From the NCBI GenBank assembly GCA_049680365.1, contig JBAUHQ010000169.1, positions 1 through 41,478 of the forward strand: a stretch of DNA of 41,478 nucleotides, given 5' to 3'. Both the position numbers and the translations under genes were made by a program. The notes below the pieces were generated by a model that saw nothing but the letters and a program-made list of their open reading frames with translations, was not told the DNA's origin and searched no databases. Below, piece by piece: positions 28,901 to 37,416 of the stretch (within the stretch, counting starts at the first letter, position 1; every line of letters starts with the position of its first letter). The stretch comes from K23-9 sp049680365 (lineage in GTDB: Bacteria > Planctomycetota > Planctomycetia > Pirellulales > Pirellulaceae).

Positions 28901-31503
28901 ACCCAATTGGTCTCCAGCTGAGGCAAACATCGACGAGCCATGCCCAGCAACGCGGGCGTTGGTCCCAACTCCAGCACAACGTCGATATTCTGCTCCGCAA
29001 GCTGATTCACAGCGTCTTCAAAACGCACGGTGCCGCGCACGTGATCCCGCCAATAACGTGCGTTGTAAGCTGACTCGCCCGCCAGTGTTCCGGTCAGATT
29101 GGACACGATCGGAATACGAGGAGAGCTGTACTGAATCTCCCCGGCCATACGCTCGAATTCGTCCAACATCGGTTCCATCAGCGGTGAATGAAACGCATGT
29201 GACACCTCTAGCATTGTCGACTTCACACCGATGGCTTCCATGGACTCAACAATTTTGGCAACCGCACAGCTCTTGCCGGAAACCACGGTGTTTTCCGGTC
29301 CGTTAGCGGCTGCGACGGAAACGAATTCGCTGTAAGCGCTGGCTGCACTTTCAACTCGTTTCGAATCTGCAAATATCACCGCCATCGATCCGTCATGTGG
29401 CAACTTGCTCATCAAATTGCCTCGCTGGGAGATCAACCACAGTGAATCTTCCAAAGACATCACACCGGCGATACAAGCCGCCGTGTACTCTCCAACGCTG
29501 TGCCCCATCACTAAGTCGGGCGTGACTCCGCAAGATCGCCAAAGGGTAGCGAGCGAATACTCAAGTGCAAAAAGAGCCGGTTGAGAAAATTGCGTCTCGT
29601 TGATCCGGGGGTCATCGTCGGTCGCGTAAATGACAGACAGAAGCGACGCGTCTAAGTGTGGCTGGAGTATTTCATCGCACTGCAACATGGATCGTCGGAA
29701 CACAGGATGCGCTTCAAACAACTCACGCCCCATTCCCACAAACTGTGATCCTTGGCCCGTACACAAGAATGCGATCGGAAGACGCGAAACAGACTTCACT
29801 TGCCGCTGCTTGACGCCGGCAATCGATTTTGACGAGGACAAATTCGCCAACTGTTCCAGCAACTGCTCTGCGGAAGAAGCCGTCAATGTCGCGCGGTAGC
29901 CAAAATGACTTCGCCCGACTGCCGCGGTATGACAAGCGTCCGCAATCGTGTGCTGAGGGTTTCCCGAGAGAAAACGATGGTATCGCTCCGCTAGATGTGT
30001 CAAGGCCGATTCGCTGCGAGCGGACAGTGGCAAAAGGTGCAGCGGACGGTCGCTTTTGCCATTGTCCTGACCATTGTCTTGACCCAGGTGTCGACGCGAA
30101 GGAACTTCGTCATCAATGGACTCGTGTTTGCCGACACCTTGGATCACCACATGCGCATTCGTACCGCCAAAGCCAAACGAACTGATTCCGGCCACCGCAG
30201 GTACATCGCTGGGCCAACTGGTGGCTTCGGTGACGACTTTCAATCGCGTGCCGGCAAGCGAAATGTGTTCGTTCATTCGCGATAAATGCACCTGTGGAGG
30301 CAACACGTGATGCTGCAACATCAACACCGCTTTGATGATCCCTGCGACGCCCGAGACTGTTTCGGTATGGCCAATGTTCGCTTTCACACTGCTGAAGAAA
30401 CACGTTTTGTCATCCGCAGAATTTTGCTTGAAAATCTGGCCAAGCGACTGCAATTCAATTGGATCACCCAATGGGGTCGCCGTCCCGTGTGCTTCGATGT
30501 AGCCCACATCGTCGGGCGTCAAACCGGCTTCCGCCAACGCTGTGCGAATCACCGCCTGCTGGTACAAACTGTTCGGCGCCGTAATGCCCGACGTGCGTCC
30601 GTCTTGGTTGACTGCCGTCCCTCGGATCACTGACAAAACTTGATCGCCGTCGCGAATCGCATCGGTCAACCGCTTCAGCAACAGCATGCCGCAACCTTCG
30701 CCGCGAACGTATCCATTCGCGTTTGCGTCAAATGGTCGACATTTCCCGTCGGCCGATAGCATCCGCGCCTTCGAGAACGCGATCGTGACTTCGGGTGACA
30801 AAATTAGATTCACGCCGCCCGCCAACGCATGATCGCATTCCCAATTGCGCAGCGCCTGTACTGCCGAATGCACACCGACCAACGCCGACGAACACGCCGT
30901 GTCGACTGCCAAACTAGGGCCGTGAAAGTCAAACAGGTACGAAATCCGATTCGCCGCGATACTCAGTGCATTGCCGGTTCCAACGTGCGCGTCAATCAAA
31001 TTGATGTAGTCGTCGGATTGTGCCGCTACTTTCGCGTAGTCCGTCGCACCGATGCCAATGAACACACCTGTTGCGCTACCGCGCATTCGCTCCGGAGATA
31101 GACCAGCATGTTCAAGTGTCTCCCAAGCAACTTCCAACAACAAACGTTGCTGCGGATCGATACCTTGGGCTTCGCGTGGTGTGATGCCAAAAAATTGCGG
31201 ATCGAATTCGTCAACGCCGTCGACGAAACCGCCCCAACGCGTCGCCATTTTTCCGGGCGCGTCGAAGTCTTCGTCGTAAAACTCGTCCGCATTCCAGCGA
31301 GATGCAGGTATTTCACTTGTCGCATCGACACCATCGCGAATAATCTGCCAAAATTGCTCCAAGTCGTTCGCTCCCGCAAATCGACACCCCATGCCAACAA
31401 TCGCAATCGGTTCGGCGGCTTGCGGATTCTGAGCAAGTCGTTTGGCAAGTAACTCCCGCTGAGCGGGGGAAAGGTCGGCAACTTGCCTAGCAAGATCAAT
31501 CAT
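19948..31503 (-). CDS. Hybrid PKS-NRPS megasynthase with TE and C-terminal cyclopropane/mycolate-type methyltransferase
   Basis: The 3851-aa protein contains, in order: KS (about 32-455; C204, H339, H379), AT (575-870; GHSVGE with S669; HAFH at 769-772 predicts malonyl), DH (940-1240; H972, D1148), psi-KR (1255-1470), ER (1500-1815; HAGAGGVGLAA), KR (1835-2070; GGLGALG; S1969, Y1982; LDD at 1925-1927, B-type), ACP (2110-2190; S2150), C (2215-2675; HHIVAD 2347-2352), A (2690-3195; YTSGSTGKPK), PCP (3205-3275; S3239), TE (3285-3545; GWSSG, S3369, H3533) and a SAM methyltransferase (3570-3851; LDVGCGWG). The methyltransferase keeps the CFA-synthase residues: C3601 in YSCGYF, E3703 in GALEHF and H3730. 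One fully reducing extension module and one amino-acid module are present; no loading domain precedes the KS, so the acyl starter should come from the ligase-ACP protein encoded just upstream (31826-34090). The selectivity residues aligned to the GrsA pocket read D2887, H2888, E2891, D2930, V2958, G2960, N2985, I2993, V2994, K3182: an acidic pocket that may favour a basic amino acid. Product: probably an N-acyl amino acid or small lipopeptide with a methyl or cyclopropane group. Confidence 0.95.
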   Translation of the reverse strand: MIDLARQVADLSPAQRELLAKRLAQNPQAAEPIAIVGMGCRFAGANDLEQFWQIIRDGVDATSEIPASRWNADEFYDEDFDAPGKMATRWGGFVDGVDEFDPQFFGITPREAQGIDPQQRLLLEVAWETLEHAGLSPERMRGSATGVFIGIGATDYAKVAAQSDDYINLIDAHVGTGNALSIAANRISYLFDFHGPSLAVDTACSSALVGVHSAVQALRNWECDHALAGGVNLILSPEVTIAFSKARMLSADGKCRPFDANANGYVRGEGCGMLLLKRLTDAIRDGDQVLSVIRGTAVNQDGRTSGITAPNSLYQQAVIRTALAEAGLTPDDVGYIEAHGTATPLGDPIELQSLGQIFKQNSADDKTCFFSSVKANIGHTETVSGVAGIIKAVLMLQHHVLPPQVHLSRMNEHISLAGTRLKVVTEATSWPSDVPAVAGISSFGFGGTNAHVVIQGVGKHESIDDEVPSRRHLGQDNGQDNGKSDRPLHLLPLSARSESALTHLAERYHRFLSGNPQHTIADACHTAAVGRSHFGYRATLTASSAEQLLEQLANLSSSKSIAGVKQRQVKSVSRLPIAFLCTGQGSQFVGMGRELFEAHPVFRRSMLQCDEILQPHLDASLLSVIYATDDDPRINETQFSQPALFALEYSLATLWRSCGVTPDLVMGHSVGEYTAACIAGVMSLEDSLWLISQRGNLMSKLPHDGSMAVIFADSKRVESAASAYSEFVSVAAANGPENTVVSGKSCAVAKIVESMEAIGVKSTMLEVSHAFHSPLMEPMLDEFERMAGEIQYSSPRIPIVSNLTGTLAGESAYNARYWRDHVRGTVRFEDAVNQLAEQNIDVVLELGPTPALLGMARRCLPQLETNWVPTLRKGQCDWKCFLEAMSQLYLSGAELNWQGFDREWPRRRISLPTYPFERSRHWLKTSNGSTAARVSRGPSLHPLLGNRIESALTTAQFEAHLSCASPSYLADHVVQGSAILPAAAYIEQGLAAAQQVFGPGNHRIENLSIQQAMFLSNESSRRVQTIVAPEMNGQCTFEIYSVADNASAGEAAPRQNWAMHAWGQLCRESDDQATQPVESLQLHDKSGSVIATDDFYRMMSDRGLHYGPAFQVLDQVHRQGSTMVARVAVTDAIRTKSDQYHLHPTLLDGCLQAMAGVVSGDRDSLSEYTYLPTGMGSLQTFGKWHEQLQGEVYVVAKRVGPSDGSSIDNDPNPEVVEASIALVNSGGNVIVQLSGVTVQRLGRPGEAKTTPKDWLYQVQWQPQRLSSDDATAKQSLEGNWILLADRAGFAASLATRMRKDGARCIMVEIADDFQCPEDTSTADLYRINPLVGEHYKRLLSHSLSDDQLACRAVVQLWSSDDATRDPAVICSETLQLIQQLAKFTGPRPPQLYTLTRSAQLIGKEPADVSPAQSAIWGIVRVAMNEHPELACRLIDLDSSNDELEALVIDELASESDESQVAFRNGERLVARLAAASKLIAAGSSSVTVPQSDSYRLRLGEAGSIDGLRFESFTRVPLEADQVEIRVGAAGLNFSDVLKAMGLYPGLKDKVVPLGIECAGVVSAVGEKVSRFKVGDAVMGVAPHSFATHARTAEFALVHKPDSMDDVEAATVPITFLTAYYALCRLAHLSRGEKVLIHAGAGGVGLAAIQIAKHVGAEVYATAGSDEKREFLRSLGVKHVSNSRTLEFGQEILSLTDRQGVDVVLNSLPGDAITESLRVLASYGRFLEIGKTDIYQNRMIGLSPFQDNLSYHAIDLDRMLRQRPELMQEMFQELTQHFADGSFQPIASTVFPIEDVVGSFRYMAQRRNIGKVVVSLARQGSAQNDAETIDHPSCGTRLITGGLGALGLQVADWVARSDEQPHVALLSRRAPTAEVCKRIERLRADGARVAVLQGDVTDANSLREAISMIPADFPQVSGVIHAAGVLDDGWLLDLDQNRLSKVMAPKTQGAWNLHEATVDLPLDYFVMFSSIASLLGSPGQANYAAGNAFLDGLAAYRRSRNLPALAINWGPWAESGMAADESVKKQLAERGMTLLPADDCFALLDGLLQATKIGDSTATHAAIIDVRWRTMMKQIKSGVPPLLRDVVPTDDDAAASNPADDAFRSELRAMDRDARESRLQEFLTGELASIMGLGAAELDVHRPLSEMGLDSLMAIELKNNMESRLAITVPMARFMDGPSVATLCEVAAELVTGEASSTSERETVAGANSAISGDGSAFSRPLTHGQQALWFIQQMAPESSAYHVSDAMRVIGDFNLDHVRSALQTLVNRHSAYRTTFHHNDGHPYQAVHPTTDAPLEIVDATGWSEDETQQHAVTSANEPFDLERGPLIRLIIYRQAVDRHLLVWVVHHIVADLLSLVTSTVELKQLYAAALIGESLELPAPGIEFADFANDEREMLSGHEGAEHLQYWQEQLSGELPMLELATDRPRPAIQTFDGALLYHSLSQELTSEIQAFGQRHQATLNMVLLAAYELLMAKYSGQDDILVGMPASGRTRSDVAGVVGYFVNPVVVRGDLSANPTVADFVKQIRGKMIGALEHQSYPFPLLVEKLAPQRDASRSPIFQSMFAMWRFHKASQQGFAPFMAGQRDVTLEAFGIDFEPAGLEQKNAMFDLSLTASDADESGVTLALQYNVDLFNESTAREMLSHYEQILLAMVQNDELPVGELSMLSQDQQQTLLQWGNGPVSGSASESTNPCLHRLIERQVAIDPDAIAVVAADATLTYGELNGQANQLAHHLRSLGTELESPVGICLPRGSQMIVAMLAILKAGGTYVPLDQDLPSQRKHLITDDAQIRHVIVAKGSDQWSHFAGHFIDLSADALAIAECDSHNPEVLATPSTRAYLIYTSGSTGKPKAVEIEHHSVVNYVQFATKQFGLLPSDRVLQFASISFDHSVEEIFPTLASGAALVIRDESISLLADSFLQSCQQHGVTVLDLPTAFWRQLTHEALAGDLEIPALVRLLVTGGERATADQVAAWRRLTGDQVRFINNYGPTETTIVATAWEATGAIDGDQEIPIGRPVAGVTARVLDRHGRLAAKGVAGELHVGGMGVARGYLNQPKLTRDRFIDSKLGDGDRLYRTGDLARWRDDGNLEFLGRVDQQVKVRGFRVELGEIEAALLTLEAVKDAIVLASDDASGMSRLTAFVVPVGGEMSGLELGRSLSQTLPEYMIPTAWVMLSEFPRNKSDKVDRKALQALSRSSSSRESGFVAPRSAIEMQMAGIWIDVLKVDVVGVRDNFFDLGGHSLLAVQLISRVNRHFNVSLQLSSLLRDATVERMAVLVTQSDLEKAWSPLVPIRPEGTLSPVFCVHPAGGNVLCYYELAHALEDERPIFALQSRGVDGLSNPHDTMEAMVNEYIDAIRGQQPIGPYHLAGWSSGGVVAYEIARVLHEQGDRVDGVHLIDSRVMSAIDLIDPEDESRILTTLAETLQRFYGLRIDVDYDELQMLDSQQRLELMIQRGSIAGQSLLEFDIDYLRNFVQVARSNLRAMRDYVPPKSDVSVKLYRAAERLGELDEDLSDDLGWQSIVGNQLVVTESPGDHISMMTGENVAKLGKLMSDGLSIDPTQTSSVSDTSEPELRPFYEDVQAHYDRSNAFYQLFLDRTMTYSCGYFPSDEATLEEAQLAKIDLSLGKCRLKPGMHLLDVGCGWGATALRAVDTLGVKATGLTLSKNQHAYASSLANGRGDAEFLLKGWEEFDKPVDRIVSIGALEHFRMERYAAFFGRCRELLPDDGWMMIHSIIRGNKESLQPGQSNVDEGLIEYAKMLGTEIFPGGQLPPREVVIHRAEAEGFSLHHTESLRPHYARTLDKWAESLQAHREEAIELTSLANYDLYVRYLTSSAHYFRTGHLDLIQFTFRVK

Positions 31504-31825
31504 GGTCAGCGATTCACAAAATGTGCATATCAGTGTTGTCTATCAAGTAAGCGTCATCGTAACGGCAATGTTACAAGACCACGGCATAGCAGTTCGAATT
31601 GGGGCCCACGAAAGCAGCGAAAGGTCGCCTTAATCGCCATCGTTTGCACTCGCCAACGCCCAGCTTGCGTCTTCCGGTTTGTTTTGTGCAGGATCCGTAC
31701 ACAGACATTGCCAGCACCATCAAATAGCGGACAAGCAACAGAAACTCGGCTGGCCGGATAAACCGAGACGCAATCGTTCGGCTGGCAGAAACTAACAATA
31801 ACTCCCAATCTCACTGTTCATTTCA
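31504..31825. other. Intergenic gap of 322 bases upstream of the megasynthase
   Basis: This gap separates the stop of the acyl-AMP ligase from the start of the megasynthase, both minus strand. No frame in it looks like a real protein and no RNA is recognisable. The gap is long enough for a separate megasynthase promoter. The only structure I note is GTAACGGCAATGTTAC (31559-31574), a 5-bp inverted repeat with a 6-base spacer, 56 bases before the start codon. Confidence 0.45.
31559..31574. promoter_or_regulatory. Possible operator upstream of the megasynthase
   Basis: GTAAC and GTTAC flank a 6-base spacer. The same pentamers, in the reverse order, make the stronger palindrome at 34162-34175 upstream of the acyl-AMP ligase. 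That could mean a shared regulator, but five-base half-sites arise easily by chance. Confidence 0.15.
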
Positions 31826-34090
31826 TCACCTGCCCGTTTCTTCTAATTCCTGACGAGCATCGACATCGCTGGTCGCTTGTACTTCAGCCAGAAGTTGGCT
31901 GAAATCATCAATCGTGCGCCGTCGCGGGACTGCCGTCGCTTCAACAACCGCTGGACCTCCGCAAGTTTCTTGAGCCAGAAACTGTGCCAGCGTTTGCGGT
32001 GTTGGGTAACGCCACGCGATCACGGCGGAGACTTGAACGCCAAGCCAATCCTCCAGCTCTTGCGTCAATTCGACGGCTGCCAGCGAATCGATACCGTAGT
32101 CGGCGAAGGGCCGGTTCCGCATCGCATCACTGGGGCTAATGCCGCCACGTTGGACCAACCAATCGATTAACCAAGATTCAATTTGGTCGGCAAATCGAGC
32201 GACTTCACCAGCGTCCATTCCCTTACCAAGTCGAGCTGGCAACGAAGGTGGTCGCCTGACGCTAGTTTTGGCTGCTGGTTCCGCTCCGGTCAATTGACCC
32301 TTTGCGCTGACGTCTTTTGCGACTTCGCCCGTCGATACCGGTAGCAACCATTGTTGCACAACTTTCAGCTCGCCACTTTCGAACATCTTCTTGCAAAGAC
32401 TGCGTTGTTGCTTGCCACTGGTCGTTCGCGGCAAACTGGCTTGTCGTATCAACACGACCGCAGCGACCTCCAGTTCATGTGTCGCCGTCACTGCCTGACG
32501 GACACAATTGACAACATCATTTAAATCAGCATCTTTGCAATGGCGGTCGATCTCATTAACCACAACCAGCCGTTCACCAAACGCCGCATCGACTGCAAAC
32601 GCCGCACCCGCGCCAAACATCAAAGCATCATGGGATGACTCGACGGTGGCTTCAATGTCCTGTGGATAGTGGTTTTGTCCACGAATAATAATCACATCCT
32701 TGATTCGCCCGGTCACAAATAATCGACCATTGCTTAAGAAACCTAAGTCACCGGTCCGCAAAAAGGGCCCGTTGCCGTCGTCTGTCTTAGCGGCAAACGT
32801 TTGCGCTAACTCCTCTTCGCGTTGCCAGTACCCCTTCGCAACACTCGGGCCTTTGATCCAAATTTCGCCTACACAATCGTCATCCAGACGCTGCGAAGAA
32901 TCGGGATCAACAATAGCGATTTCTTGACCTAGCAAGGCCTGCCCGCAGTCAACCAAACTCTGTGATCGGGAGCCTTGCAGGTCCGCGCCGGTTATTTCGA
33001 CAGCGCGATGTTCTGCCAACGCTTCACGCGAAACATGCTTGATCTTTGGAAGCGACGGACCAACATTTCCGGCTGCCATCAACGTGGCTTCCGCCAGCCC
33101 GTAACAAGGATAGAACGCGCCGCCATCGAAACCCGCTGGGCCAAACACTGTCGCAAATTGGTTCAACGTTTCCCCACGCACTGGTTCCCCTGAACAAAAC
33201 GCAACTTTCCAACAACTCAAATCCAACCCGACAAGATCGCCAGGAGATACTTTTCGGGCACAAAACTCATAAGCAAAATTCGGCGCACCGCTGACGGCGG
33301 CTTTGTAGTCCGATACCGCTTGAAGCCATCTGAGCGGTCGCTGCAAAAACGAGGTGGGCGACATCAATACACTGTGCCCGCCTTCGGAAATGACTCCCAA
33401 AATCCCACATATCAATCCCATGTCATGATAGGCGGGTAACCAAAAGGCACCTGTTCGCTGCGTGACGTCGCCCGCATCGTTGCCGTGACGAATCATCGCG
33501 ATGTTGTGAATCAAGTTCGCGTGTGAAACCATCACCCCCTTGGGCTGGCTGGTTGAACCGGACGTGTATTGCAAAAACGCCAAATCATTTGCAGCCGACG
33601 CAGGTGGACTCCATGGACTGGCGCTCCGTGTCTTGGCGATCCCGTCTCTCGAGGCCAACTGATCCGTCGCCAACTGATCCGTCGCCAACCATCGCAGCTT
33701 GGCCAGCTCGGGTGCAACCGACGGAACGTCCAGCAGTTTCAAAGAAGCCTCCGTCGTCAACACGCATGACGGATAGCAGTCGGCAGCGATAGCCGATAGA
33801 CGCGGCATCGGCCGTCGGGGCCGTGGGTAAGTCGCCGGAACCGGCAACACGCCAGCATAGATACACCCAAAAAACGCCGCAACGAAATCCAGACCGGTTG
33901 GATAAACCAACAAAGCTCGATCACCAGGTTTAGTGCATGAAGCCAGTTCGGTGGCGATTAAAACGGCTTGCGAGCGCAGATGATCATACGTCATCACCGA
34001 CTCTTCACCGTCCTCGCCTAAGAATGTGAATGCGCGTTTGCCTCGGTTGGCAGCCGCATTCTCTTCCAGCATCTCAAACAGGGTTTCCAT
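31826..34090 (-). CDS. Fatty-acyl-AMP ligase (FAAL) with C-terminal acyl carrier domain
   Basis: I start at 34090 (METLFEMLEENAAANRGKRAF), where family similarity begins; the frame remains open for 20 more residues. The 754-aa protein has the adenylating-enzyme core with LQYTSGSTSQPKGVMVSHANL, the FAAL-style P-loop, plus PCYGLAEATLMAAG and a TGDLGF block. FAALs activate a fatty acid as acyl-AMP and hand it to a carrier protein rather than to CoA. A carrier domain follows at about 615-710, with the phosphopantetheine Ser at residue 669 in YGIDSLAAVEL. So activation and carrier are in one chain, which supplies the starter that the megasynthase lacks. A 15-base tandem duplication (33654-33683) repeats LATDQ in the segment before the P-loop. 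It precedes the megasynthase on the same strand. No phosphopantetheinyl transferase is in the window. Confidence 0.93.
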   Translation of the reverse strand: METLFEMLEENAAANRGKRAFTFLGEDGEESVMTYDHLRSQAVLIATELASCTKPGDRALLVYPTGLDFVAAFFGCIYAGVLPVPATYPRPRRPMPRLSAIAADCYPSCVLTTEASLKLLDVPSVAPELAKLRWLATDQLATDQLASRDGIAKTRSASPWSPPASAANDLAFLQYTSGSTSQPKGVMVSHANLIHNIAMIRHGNDAGDVTQRTGAFWLPAYHDMGLICGILGVISEGGHSVLMSPTSFLQRPLRWLQAVSDYKAAVSGAPNFAYEFCARKVSPGDLVGLDLSCWKVAFCSGEPVRGETLNQFATVFGPAGFDGGAFYPCYGLAEATLMAAGNVGPSLPKIKHVSREALAEHRAVEITGADLQGSRSQSLVDCGQALLGQEIAIVDPDSSQRLDDDCVGEIWIKGPSVAKGYWQREEELAQTFAAKTDDGNGPFLRTGDLGFLSNGRLFVTGRIKDVIIIRGQNHYPQDIEATVESSHDALMFGAGAAFAVDAAFGERLVVVNEIDRHCKDADLNDVVNCVRQAVTATHELEVAAVVLIRQASLPRTTSGKQQRSLCKKMFESGELKVVQQWLLPVSTGEVAKDVSAKGQLTGAEPAAKTSVRRPPSLPARLGKGMDAGEVARFADQIESWLIDWLVQRGGISPSDAMRNRPFADYGIDSLAAVELTQELEDWLGVQVSAVIAWRYPTPQTLAQFLAQETCGGPAVVEATAVPRRRTIDDFSQLLAEVQATSDVDARQELEETGR
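33654..33690. repeat. 15-base in-frame tandem duplication in the acyl-AMP ligase gene
   Basis: The unit GCCAACTGATCCGTC occurs at 33654-33668 and 33669-33683, followed by a third partial copy (GCCAACC). It keeps the frame and duplicates the peptide LATDQ in what is probably a surface loop. Confidence 0.8.
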
Positions 34091-34161
34091 CGCCGCACTC
34101 CAACTGGAAATGACTCGTGCGGGAGCCGCACTTCCAACAGTGCCTGCCAACGCAAGTATGT

Positions 34162-34175
34162 GTTACTAAAGTAAC
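34162..34175. promoter_or_regulatory. Palindrome upstream of the acyl-AMP ligase
   Basis: GTTACTAAAGTAAC is a perfect 6-bp inverted repeat with a 2-base centre, located 72-85 bases upstream of the ligase start chosen at 34090 and inside the 187-base gap after the dehydratase gene. The position and symmetry suit a dimeric repressor or activator site. I cannot name the regulator; no regulator gene is nearby. Confidence 0.35.
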
Positions 34176-34277
34176 TGTTCGCATGTCCCCGCACACTACT
34201 GGACGAAGGTATAGAAATTCCCACCGAGAAATACGTGCGAGTGAGTTTCCTTTTCGTTGCATTTTAAGATCAGCAGA

Positions 34278-36236
<1,959 letters not shown>

Positions 36237-36376
36237 CGGAGCGAACTTGAGTGTTGGATGTCTTGAAACGGTCTTCTCTGCAGCAAACACGTTAGCGACA
36301 ACGTCCCAGGTTCGGTAGTTCGCTGCCTGTCTTTACTACCCCTCCGCACTCAAAAACACCAAGCTACAATGCCCGG

Positions 36377-37255
36377 ATGAAACGACAATCAACTGGAATC
36401 ACGGAACTAGACGGACTGCTTGGTGGCGGCTTGCTACCAGGAACTCTCACGGTGGTGATGGGAGCGTCCGGAATCGGCAAAACACAATTAGGCGTGACGT
36501 ATGCCGATCAAGGCCGCCGCGATGAAAACGAACCCGGCATCATTTTCGACCTCACTTCGCGGGGCGATTCGCAAAACCAAGCCGACTACGCCAAGCGACT
36601 GTGTGACTGGACGCTTAGCGAAAAACCGACCGCCGACCGCGCTGATATATCGCAAATTTGGGATCGTGATGCCACACGCCGCGATTTCATGCACATTTTC
36701 TCGCGCAGCGGACGTCGTGTCACGTCGACCGATATGACGGGCGATCAATGGCGTGAATGGAAATACGAACAGACCAAAAAACTAGACCAAGCGATCGCGT
36801 TTTTCTATGGCAACTTTGCGCATGGTGTGCGTCGGTGCGTCATTGACGGCGTGGAACCAGCCCAGAAAGCAGCCGATTCGATTCAGTTAGAGATGTTTGA
36901 ATACATCTATCATCAGATTTTGCATAAAGACCATGACTGGGTTGCCAGGGATCTGTTTCGCATCCATTTTCGCGAACAAGTCGAAACGATCGATCAACAT
37001 GCGTACGAGCACAGCGATCTCGGGTGCTTGCTGCTGTACACTAGCCACGAAGTGATGCTGGATGATCTGCTGACGAGGCCGATCGAAAGTGGCGACACGC
37101 TATCCAACGCCAACACAATCATTCTGATGGGCAAGACTCGCGACGGAAACAAAATGGGTCGAGCACTCCACGTCGCCAAACATCGCGGTAGTGCCTGTGA
37201 CGAATCCATCGTGCCATTCACAATCGAAGAATCGGGATTGAAGCTGCAGGTTTAA
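36377..37255 (+). CDS. KaiC/RecA-like ATPase, single domain
   Basis: The 292-aa protein opens with the KaiC-type entry (STGITELDGLLGGGLLPGTLTVVMGASGIGKT): the Walker A is at residues 29-36 (GASGIGKT). A Walker B-like strand appears as RRCVIDGVE. The C-terminal strand with SNANTIILMGKTRDGNKMGRALHVAKHRGSAC resembles the KaiC/RadA DNA- or protein-binding end with its K-x-R/KHRGS turn. The middle holds a charged insert (about 85-135) that differs from cyanobacterial KaiC. It is one RecA domain, not the double KaiC. Its role is not readable; family members do clock timing, signalling or recombination. TACAAT at 36365-36370 sits 7 bases before the ATG, which would fit a leaderless transcript. The gene is divergent from the dehydratase. 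Confidence 0.8.
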   Translation: MKRQSTGITELDGLLGGGLLPGTLTVVMGASGIGKTQLGVTYADQGRRDENEPGIIFDLTSRGDSQNQADYAKRLCDWTLSEKPTADRADISQIWDRDATRRDFMHIFSRSGRRVTSTDMTGDQWREWKYEQTKKLDQAIAFFYGNFAHGVRRCVIDGVEPAQKAADSIQLEMFEYIYHQILHKDHDWVARDLFRIHFREQVETIDQHAYEHSDLGCLLLYTSHEVMLDDLLTRPIESGDTLSNANTIILMGKTRDGNKMGRALHVAKHRGSACDESIVPFTIEESGLKLQV

Positions 37256-37266
37256 CACCTCGCAAT

Positions 37267-37288
37267 ACGTTCAGTTCCGAATGAACGT
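37267..37288. terminator. Hairpin after the KaiC-like gene
   Basis: ACGTTCA (37267-37273) pairs perfectly with TGAACGT (37282-37288) around an 8-base loop, 12 bases after the stop codon. It lies in a convergent gap and is followed by a second structure at 37363-37398. No T-tract follows, so termination is only likely. Confidence 0.35.
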
Positions 37289-37362
37289 CGCCTCATTACG
37301 TAGTCCCGCGACGCCGTTGAAAAGGCATTTTGACCCGCCGTTGTTATTGTCGGATTGGCAAA

Positions 37363-37398
37363 GTGGCTGACGCCACCTTGGCCTGGCGAGCGGCGTCA
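37363..37398. terminator. Inverted repeats before the sulfatase stop (convergent gap)
   Basis: GTGGC-TGAC-GCCAC (37363-37376) is a 5-bp hairpin, and the overlapping TGACGCC (37368-37374) also pairs with GGCGTCA (37392-37398). The two pairings exclude each other. They lie between convergent genes, 19 bases beyond the sulfatase stop, and may serve as its terminator. Confidence 0.3.
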
Positions 37399-37416
37399 CG
37401 AGCCAACGTTAGTGTT

